From assembly GCF_000716675.1 (NCBI RefSeq), contig NZ_JNXT01000017.1:62001-126000 (forward strand): a stretch of 64,000 nucleotides of DNA, in the 5' to 3' direction. Numbering within the stretch: the stretch's first letter is position 1; every line of letters starts with the position of its first letter. This DNA comes from Streptomyces alboflavus. Its GTDB lineage: Bacteria > Actinomycetota > Actinomycetes > Streptomycetales > Streptomycetaceae. A program made the translations under genes and the position numbers. The notes below the pieces were generated by a model that did no database searches, was not told the DNA's origin, and saw nothing but the letters and a program-made list of their open reading frames with translations. Below are positions 59,033 through 64,000 of this stretch, piece by piece.

Positions 59033-59443
59033 TCAGGATTCGATGAGCCCGCACACCGCTGCGGGGTGATCGGCGGCATCCGCCGTGCTGGTGGCCTGCA
59101 ACTCGTCGCGCAAGGCGAGGAGTTGTCCGACTATGGCGTCGATCTCCTCGATCCGCTCCGTCAGTAGCTGCCGCACCAGGTCGCACGGCTGGCGCTCACT
59201 CTCCTGTCGGGCTCGCAGGATGCGGGTGATGACGTCAAGGCCGAGGCCGAGGGCCCGCGCCCGTCGGATGAACACGGCGGTCCCCACCGTGTCGGGAGCA
59301 AAGAGTTGATAGCCCGAGTGGGTGTGCCCGGCCACGGCCAGCAGCCCTCTACCCGTCCACACCCGCAGTGCCTTGCGGGTGACCCCCGCCGCCGTGGCGA
59401 CCTGGCCGATGGTCATCAGCTCCGTCCGGCTGACCGTTGCCAC
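59033..59443 (-). CDS. MerR-family regulator divergent from metallothionein
   Basis: A 136-residue MerR protein. The winged helix is TIGQVATAAGVTRKALRVWT and wing AGHTHSGYQLFAP; the coiled-coil helix runs to the C-terminus. Only two Cys are present after the DNA-binding domain (RQPCDLV and AAVCGL), so two-Cys or His/Cys metal sensing is possible. It reads away from the metallothionein gene, and a MerR-type dyad lies between them. Confidence 0.88.
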   Translation of the reverse strand: MATVSRTELMTIGQVATAAGVTRKALRVWTGRGLLAVAGHTHSGYQLFAPDTVGTAVFIRRARALGLGLDVITRILRARQESERQPCDLVRQLLTERIEEIDAIVGQLLALRDELQATSTADAADHPAAVCGLIES

Positions 59444-59471
59444 CGCTTCTCACCTCCTCGCGTGTCCAGTG

Positions 59472-59503
59472 TTGACCATGCCCCTGGGGCACGGTTCCAC
59501 CCT
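59472..59503 (+). promoter_or_regulatory. MerR-type operator/promoter of the metallothionein gene
   Basis: TTGACC (-35-like) overlaps the dyad CCATGCCCCTGGGGCACGG, symmetrical at all but one pair. A weak -10 follows in TTCCACCCT. A dyad placed inside a long spacer is the hallmark of MerR-activated promoters. Confidence 0.75.
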
Positions 59504-59575
59504 GGAAACCACCGGAACAACCCGGAAGATTCCACCCAATACGTCCTCGGGACGTGGAAAGAGGAGGCGGTCATC

Positions 59576-59725
59576 ATGCCGATGAAGGAAGGCGAGGTCT
59601 ACACCTGCCCCTGCGACGCATGCGACTGCACGATCAAGGTCTTGGTGTCGGCCCCGGCAACCTGCTCCGGAACGGCCCCGACCTGCTGTTGCGGCAAGGT
59701 GATGGTCAAGAAGGCGGAGGGCTGA
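59576..59725 (+). CDS. Small cysteine-rich metallothionein-like protein
   Basis: A 49-residue protein with eight Cys in three clusters: YTCPCDACDC, ATCSG and PTCCCGKV. Lys-rich ends and a lack of aromatic core fit a bacterial metallothionein that sequesters Cu, Zn, Cd or Hg. A GGAGG site lies nine bases before the ATG. It sits directly under the MerR-type operator. Confidence 0.85.
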   Translation: MPMKEGEVYTCPCDACDCTIKVLVSAPATCSGTAPTCCCGKVMVKKAEG

Positions 59726-59822
59726 GCCTGCCGTTGTGAGGAGCGCCAGTAAACCGACCGGACGCGCCAAGGCTGGCCCCGGGCGAGTGCCTGGCGCTCC
59801 GACGCTCCGGCTTCGGGTGCGT

Positions 59823-60461
59823 TCAGCAATCGGTGCGGGCACTGTCAGCGAGAATCCGCTCGACGATGGGGCGTGCGACGTCGAAGGCTTCGGCGACGGG
59901 CAGGACCTCGGCGTCCGGGTGCTCGGCGAGCCAGTTCTTGGCAGCGTCGGCGCTGGTGAAGAAGTGGACCTGGTTGCAGAAGGAGGCGCGGACCGAGGTC
60001 GGCGCGTCGGGGGTGACGAGCGAGACGACGGCGGTGGCGGGTTCCACGTCGGTCGGCCCGTCGGGGGTCGCGGTGAGACGGACCGGCTCTCCTGTGGCGC
60101 GGCACGGCGAGGTGACGCGGGCGGGGTGACCGAGGACCGCGGGGAAGGCCAGGGTGTCCAGGGCACACCAGGTGTAGAAGGTGTGGCCGCGCGTCTCGTA
60201 GCGGTGCGGGGTGGGGTTGAAGGTGAGGCCGTAGCCGATGATCCGGCCCTGAGCGTCGTACTCCGTGTCGGGCATGGCGGCCAGCGCGGCGCGGATCTCT
60301 TCGGCGGGGCGGCCGGTCTGGGTGGCGAGTTGCTCGACGGTGACCGGCTCGCCGGAGGACAGCAGCGTCTGGAGTGGGCGGACCAACCACATCCGCAGGC
60401 CGGGGGCGTTACTCAGCGCTTCGGTGAAGCGGGTGGCGAACTTCTGGGTGTCGGTGTCCAT
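59823..60461 (-). CDS. merB: Organomercurial lyase
   Basis: A 212-residue alkylmercury lyase. The catalytic residues of MerB are present with an offset of three from the classical numbering: Cys99 and Asp102 in YTWCALDTLAF, Cys120 in TSPCRATG, and Cys162 in RASFCNQVHFFTS. The N-terminal helical domain (LLSSGEPVTVEQLATQTGRP) is typical. It breaks C-Hg bonds and hands Hg(II) to MerA. GGAAGG precedes the ATG. It is the last gene of the merA-regulator-merB operon. Confidence 0.95.
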   Translation of the reverse strand: MDTDTQKFATRFTEALSNAPGLRMWLVRPLQTLLSSGEPVTVEQLATQTGRPAEEIRAALAAMPDTEYDAQGRIIGYGLTFNPTPHRYETRGHTFYTWCALDTLAFPAVLGHPARVTSPCRATGEPVRLTATPDGPTDVEPATAVVSLVTPDAPTSVRASFCNQVHFFTSADAAKNWLAEHPDAEVLPVAEAFDVARPIVERILADSARTDC

Positions 60462-60535
60462 GGCGGTTCCTTCCCTTCCCTGTGTGTGGATGGGTTCGAT
60501 GCCGCCGACCGTAAGGTCTGCCCCCGGGGTGAGAG

Positions 60536-60985
60536 TCAACACCGCTGGCCGCATCCGCGTGGGTCACCTGCCCAGCGCAGGTCGCCCTCGGCCAAGTCGG
60601 CACGGTGCTCGTTCTCGAACTCCTCGATTCGCTCCAGGATCTGCTGCTGAGCGGCGATGCGCTGCCGCAGCCGCTCGCGGGAACGGTGCAGTAGCTCCGC
60701 CAGGCGCATGCCGGCCGGCTGCCCGTTGTCGCCGTCCGCCCAGGCGGCGGTCAGTTCGCGGATCTCGGCCACGGTCAAGCCGAGCCCGCGCAGTTCGCCG
60801 ATGAAGCGTACGCACCACAGGGCGTCGGTGGCGTACAGCCGGTAGTTCGCGGCGCTGCGGCCGAGGGTGTAGATCAGTCCGAGGTCGGTGTACGCGCGCA
60901 GGGCCTTGACCGGAACGCCGGTGCGGCGGGACAGCTCCCCGATGGTCATGGCGTGCCGACGCCGCGCGGGCCCGCTGGACTCCAT
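60536..60985 (-). CDS. MerR-family regulator within the mer operon
   Basis: A 149-residue MerR protein. The DNA-binding domain is MTIGELSRRTGVPVKALRAY, with wing GRSAANYRLYAT, and a long coiled coil follows (RSRERLRQRIAAQQQILERI). A terminal Cys pair (DPRGCGQRC) plus a Cys in ALWCVRF could bind Hg or another soft metal. Translation may begin at the second ATG (MTIGEL). It lies between merA and merB, an unusual placement for the main repressor/activator. Confidence 0.88.
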   Translation of the reverse strand: MESSGPARRRHAMTIGELSRRTGVPVKALRAYTDLGLIYTLGRSAANYRLYATDALWCVRFIGELRGLGLTVAEIRELTAAWADGDNGQPAGMRLAELLHRSRERLRQRIAAQQQILERIEEFENEHRADLAEGDLRWAGDPRGCGQRC

Positions 60986-61012
60986 GAGTGCCTCCCTTCC
61001 GCCGTCGACTGC

Positions 61013-62452
61013 TCAGCCGGCGCAGCAGGAGAGCCTGGCGATGTCGCTGGTGAAGGTCTGGGCGGCGAGTTTGAGAGCTTCGGCCATGGTCAGGTACGGG
61101 GTCCAGGTGTGGGCGAGCTGGTCGACGGTCATCCCCCCGCTGATCGCGTAGGTGACGGCAGTGATGATCTCCCCGGCGCCGTCGGCGATCACATGGACGC
61201 CGAGCACACGCCCGGTGTCGGCGTCGGTGACGAGCTTGACCAGACCGCGGGTGTCACGGTTGGCCAGCGCACGCGGCACATACTCGAGCTGCAGGGTGCG
61301 GCAGTCGCATCGGATCCCGGCGTCGGCCGCCTCGGCGTCGGTCATGCCGACGGCGGCGATGGCCGGGCTGGTGAAGGTGACCCGGGGCAGCGCGGCGTAG
61401 TCCAGAGTGCGCTCCGTGCCCGCGAGGGCGTTGTCGGCAGCCAAGGTGCCCTGGGCAGCGGCGACGTACACGAACTGCGGGCCTCCGGCGACATCGCCCG
61501 CGGCCCAGATCCGCTCGTTGCCGGTGCGCAGGTTGCCGTCGACGAGAACCTCGCCGCGCGTCCCGGTCTTGACCCCCACCATGTCGAGGTTCATTCCCGC
61601 GGTGACCGGGCGGCGGCCGGTGGCGATCAGCAGCTGCTCGGCCCGCAGCTCGATCTTCTCGTCACCGCGGTCAGCGGTGAGGGTGTAGCCGTGCGCGTCA
61701 CGCCGGACGGCGGCGAGGGCCGTGCCGGTGTGTACGGCGATGCCCTCGCCGGTGAACACCTCCTCGATCACCTGTGAGACTTCCGGCTCCTCGAACGGGG
61801 CCAGCTGGTCCAGCGCCTCGACGACGGTGACGCGGCTGCCGAGGCGGGCGAACAGCTGGGCCTGCTCCAGGCCGACCGCGTTCCCACCCACCACGACCAT
61901 CGACTCCGGCAGCGCGTCGAGCTCCATAGCGGTCGTCGACGTCAGGTACCCCGCCTCCTCCAGGCCGTCGACGGGCGGGGCCCACGGAGTCGACCCAGTC
62001 GCGATCAGGTAGTGGGCGGCCTCGATGCGGCGGGAGCCACCGTCGTTCAGCTCGATGTCAAGGACCGGGGTCTCGACGGTTCCGGCGAAGGTGGCCGTGC
62101 CGCGCACGATGTCCCAGCCGTAGTCGTCCGCGAGGCTGGTGTACTTCTCCGCGCGCAGCCGCTCGACCAGGGCATCCTTGCCGCCGATCAGCCCTGCGAA
62201 GTCGACCGGGATCTCGGCCTGGGCCAGGCCGGGGAAGCGGCCTGCAACGGCAGCGCCGTGGCGGGCTTTGGCGGCGGCGAGCAGGGCCTTGGATGGCACG
62301 CAGCCGACGTTGACGCAGGTGCCGCCGATCGTTCCGCGCTCGATCACCACCACTCGCCTGCCCATGTTCCGGGCGGCGATGGCCGCGGCGAACGCCGCAG
62401 AGCCGGAGCCAATGATGGCCAGATCCAAGCCAAAGCGATCTGTCGTAGTCAC
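61013..62452 (-). CDS. merA: Mercuric reductase
   Basis: A 479-residue MerA that reduces Hg(II) to Hg(0) with NADPH. The FAD loop is LAIIGSGSAAFAAAIAARN, the redox-active pair GGTCVNVGCVPSKALL, the NADPH loop VVVGGNAVGLEQAQLFARLG, and the C-terminal Hg-binding pair SCCAG. It lacks the N-terminal HMA domain found in many MerA, as is usual for Streptomyces. The GTG start lies seven bases after GGAGG. It diverges from the ArsR-type repressor across two palindromic operators. Confidence 0.97.
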   Translation of the reverse strand: MTTTDRFGLDLAIIGSGSAAFAAAIAARNMGRRVVVIERGTIGGTCVNVGCVPSKALLAAAKARHGAAVAGRFPGLAQAEIPVDFAGLIGGKDALVERLRAEKYTSLADDYGWDIVRGTATFAGTVETPVLDIELNDGGSRRIEAAHYLIATGSTPWAPPVDGLEEAGYLTSTTAMELDALPESMVVVGGNAVGLEQAQLFARLGSRVTVVEALDQLAPFEEPEVSQVIEEVFTGEGIAVHTGTALAAVRRDAHGYTLTADRGDEKIELRAEQLLIATGRRPVTAGMNLDMVGVKTGTRGEVLVDGNLRTGNERIWAAGDVAGGPQFVYVAAAQGTLAADNALAGTERTLDYAALPRVTFTSPAIAAVGMTDAEAADAGIRCDCRTLQLEYVPRALANRDTRGLVKLVTDADTGRVLGVHVIADGAGEIITAVTYAISGGMTVDQLAHTWTPYLTMAEALKLAAQTFTSDIARLSCCAG

Positions 62453-62505
62453 GATGACACCTCCACACCGGTAGCCCCGGAAGCCCAGGCCCCCCGACTC
62501 TGGAT

Positions 62506-62525
62506 CTATTTGCCTTGCCGAATAG
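62506..62525. promoter_or_regulatory. ArsR-type palindromic operator 1
   Basis: CTATTTG-N6-CGAATAG, one mismatch from perfect symmetry, in the merA/arsR-type divergent promoter. The second site lies 35 bp away centre to centre. Confidence 0.7.
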
Positions 62526-62539
62526 CTCGATGCCGCCAT

Positions 62540-62561
62540 ACTATTCGGGTAGGCGAATAGT
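62540..62561. promoter_or_regulatory. ArsR-type palindromic operator 2
   Basis: ACTATTCG-N6-CGAATAGT, a perfect palindrome just upstream of the ArsR-type gene. It has the AT-rich 12-2-12-like layout bound by SmtB/ArsR/CmtR dimers. Confidence 0.78.
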
Positions 62562-62583
62562 TCAAGTGGTGGAGGTCGGACCT

Positions 62584-62967
62584 ATGCCCCAGCGCCGCGC
62601 GGCGGACGCGCAAGCCATCACGGTGGACACCTGCTCGCACACGGACACGGTCGCCACGTTCTTCCGTGCGCTGTCCGACCCCACGCGGCTGCGGCTCCTG
62701 GAATTCATCCTCGGCGGCGAGCGCACCGCTGCCGAGTGCGTCGCTCACGTCGGGATCTCCCAACCGCGGGTCTCCGTACACCTGTCCTGCCTGGCCGACT
62801 GCGGCTATGTCACCGCTCGCCGCGACGGCCGCAGACTCCGCTACACCGTCGGCGACCCGCGCGTCGCCGACCTGGTCGTACTCGCCCGCGCCTTGGCCGC
62901 GGACAACGCCATCGCACTGAACTGCTGCCCCCGCATCGACCGACCTCGCCCCGAACCAGGTGAGTGA
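62584..62967 (+). CDS. ArsR/CmtR-type metal-responsive repressor
   Basis: A 127-residue ArsR-family winged helix. SDPTRLRLLEFILGGERTAA and VGISQPRVSVHLSCLADCGY cover the DNA-binding core. The CxxxC in HLSCLADCG within the recognition helix region, with Cys in the C-terminus (LNCCPRID), follows the CmtR metal-site layout that senses Cd/Pb or, in Streptomyces mer loci, Hg. It probably represses both itself and divergent merA through the two palindromes. Confidence 0.9.
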   Translation: MPQRRAADAQAITVDTCSHTDTVATFFRALSDPTRLRLLEFILGGERTAAECVAHVGISQPRVSVHLSCLADCGYVTARRDGRRLRYTVGDPRVADLVVLARALAADNAIALNCCPRIDRPRPEPGE

Positions 62968-63269
62968 CGATGCCTACACCCAGGAGACCGTCCCACGGGA
63001 GCGGAACCGCGGCCGCCGTCGGGGCCGCGTTGGTGATGGTCGTCTGCTGCGTCGGACCCGCCCTATTGGCCGGCGGCGCGCTCGGCGCCCTCGGCGGAGT
63101 GCTGCGCAGCCCGTGGCTGATCGCGGTGGGCACCCTTGTGGTGGCCACCGCGATCATCCTGGTCGTGCGCCGCGGCCGCGCCGACCGCGCACACTGCTGT
63201 AGGCCGCCGCTCAACCCTCCAGGCCAGGAGCAGCAGGCAGATCCAGATCCGTCCGGGCGTAGTGATTGA
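62964..63269 (+). CDS. MerT-like small mercury-transport membrane protein
   Basis: A 101-residue protein with two hydrophobic helices. The first carries a vicinal Cys pair (ALVMVVCCVGPALLAGG) and a second pair lies in the tail (RAHCCRPP), the expected Hg(II) relay of Mer transport proteins. The GTG start overlaps the repressor stop; an ATG two codons on is also possible. The C-terminal end overlaps the convergent AhpD-like gene by 59 bases. Confidence 0.78.
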   Translation: MTMPTPRRPSHGSGTAAAVGAALVMVVCCVGPALLAGGALGALGGVLRSPWLIAVGTLVVATAIILVVRRGRADRAHCCRPPLNPPGQEQQADPDPSGRSD

Positions 63270-63759
63270 AGTAGTTCGTGAACAGGTTCACCGCGACATG
63301 CGCGAACGCCTCGGTCAGCTCAGTGTCCGACCACCCCTCATGCAACGCCCGCCGCCACGTCGCATCGTCCACCTCGCCGACCTCGGCGGCGATCTGCCGT
63401 ACGACCGAAACAAGCGCCGCCAGCTTCGCGTCGAAGTCAACCTCGCCCCGGCGGATCGCGACCGTCTGCTCCTGGCTCAGGCCGGCCGCCTTCGCCGACA
63501 GGGTGTGTGCGGACTGGCAGTACGCGCAGTGGTCGATCGCCCCCACCGCCAGGGCAATTGCCTCCCTCGTACGGGCGTCGAAGGTGCCGTACTCGGCAAT
63601 CGCACCGCTCATCCCCGCATAGGCAGCCAGCACCACTGGCGAATGGCCCATCTCCGCATGGATGTTGAGCAGCTTCCCGAACCGCTTCTCCAGCTGCCGC
63701 AGCGTCTCGCGGCTCGCCTCCGGAGCACTTCCGACCGTGTGGACCGGGATCCTGGACAT
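63211..63759 (-). CDS. AhpD/carboxymuconolactone-decarboxylase-like peroxidase protein
   Basis: A 182-residue CMD-fold protein. The redox CxxC is in DHCAYCQSAHTLSAKAAG, with the upstream Glu in EAIALAVGAI, as in AhpD-like alkylhydroperoxidases. GGGAGA precedes the ATG. It probably handles peroxide or thiol stress and may belong to the metal-stress response. Confidence 0.9.
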   Translation of the reverse strand: MSRIPVHTVGSAPEASRETLRQLEKRFGKLLNIHAEMGHSPVVLAAYAGMSGAIAEYGTFDARTREAIALAVGAIDHCAYCQSAHTLSAKAAGLSQEQTVAIRRGEVDFDAKLAALVSVVRQIAAEVGEVDDATWRRALHEGWSDTELTEAFAHVAVNLFTNYFNHYARTDLDLPAAPGLEG

Positions 63760-63917
63760 CGCTGTCTCCCCTTCGTCAGACGAGCGCCCCGCTTGGGGCA
63801 TGGAAGGGGAACCCGGCACTACCCCGGTCTCCTTCCGCTCCGCCGGCCCCGGATGGAAGCCCCGCGCCTGCCCACCGGGTTCCTCTGTCACAAGCGTCGA
63901 GAGAAGGTGAGCCGGTC

Positions 63918-64000
63918 ATGATGCGCGCGATCTGGAACGGAACGGTCATTGCGGAGACCCCTCGAACCAAGCGGGTGGAGGGCAACCACTACTTTCCGCC
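63918..64000 (+). CDS. DUF427 domain protein (start only, cut by window end)
   Basis: The first 27 residues begin MMRAIWNGTVIAE and continue to VEGNHYFPP, the recognisable N-terminus of DUF427 proteins. The gene runs off the end of the window. The function of the family is unknown. Confidence 0.85.
   Translation, partial: MMRAIWNGTVIAETPRTKRVEGNHYFP

Noticed and set aside
63776..63985. Leftward 69-codon frame at the window end
   Set aside because: It overlaps the well-supported DUF427 start on the other strand and has no ribosome site or family.

Overview
The window is high-GC DNA with actinomycete gene habits: many GTG/TTG starts, ATGA and GTGA stop/start overlaps, strong GGAGG-type ribosome sites, a Tat-dependent multicopper oxidase, an Xre/TPR regulator and a Bergerat-fold ATPase of Streptomyces type. 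It is most likely accessory DNA of a Streptomyces. I see no rRNA, tRNA, CRISPR array or core housekeeping operon.

Bases 1-2,600 carry a tyrosine integrase overlapping an AlpA-like excisionase, and a small winged-helix protein of unknown role. A complete minimal Tn7-like transposon (tnsA, tnsB, tnsC, tniQ) occupies 2,736-8,732 between AATCC target duplications. A 1,482-bp IS256-family element, with its own 8-bp duplication, sits inside tnsB. Removing it restores one continuous tnsB frame, so this copy was disabled by a recent insertion.

From 9,162 to 31,325 lies a large, tightly coupled biosynthetic locus. A leftward operon encodes a radical SAM protein, an Asp/Glu racemase-like protein, a helix-hairpin-helix glycosylase-like protein, a PfkB kinase, a two-domain nucleoside deoxyribosyltransferase-like protein, a dTMP-kinase-like protein and a MazG-like hydrolase. 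A rightward operon encodes an ATPase-fold regulator, HAD phosphatase, two glycosyltransferases, a cytidylate hydroxymethylase-like thymidylate synthase homologue, a TobZ-type carbamoyltransferase, a P-loop kinase, a methyltransferase, two APH-fold kinases around a histidine phosphatase, a sugar-nucleotide epimerase, an adenosylhomocysteinase-like protein and a KdsB-like cytidylyltransferase. An Xre/TPR regulator and an SDR lie between the two operons. The enzymes fit a modified pyrimidine nucleoside or nucleotide (5-hydroxymethylcytosine chemistry, carbamoylation, glycosylation, CMP activation). I do not recognise the whole set as any product I know.

From 31.4 to 46 kb is an envelope, redox and stress region: a secreted protein, a Crp-like regulator, CcdA and a TlpA-like thioredoxin, a membrane protein, a duplicated DUF302 lipoprotein, a multicopper oxidase, a mycoredoxin, a flavodoxin-like reductase, a DUF3179 protein, half of an MFS transporter and an ECF sigma/anti-sigma pair.

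From 46 to 57 kb is an arsenic locus: arsM and a second methyltransferase diverge from an operon with a disulfide reductase, a MauE-like membrane protein, a radical SAM protein, an MTA-phosphorylase-like enzyme, two glycosyltransferases of the families named for arsenosugar synthesis, a metallophosphoesterase-radical SAM fusion and a flavoprotein. Together they suggest an organoarsenical (arsenosugar-like) product. From 57.5 kb to the end are another Crp regulator and a mercury/heavy-metal locus: a MerR regulator diverging from a metallothionein across a clear operator, merB, a second MerR-type regulator, merA, a CmtR-like ArsR repressor with two palindromic operators, a MerT-like membrane protein, an AhpD-like protein and the start of a DUF427 gene.
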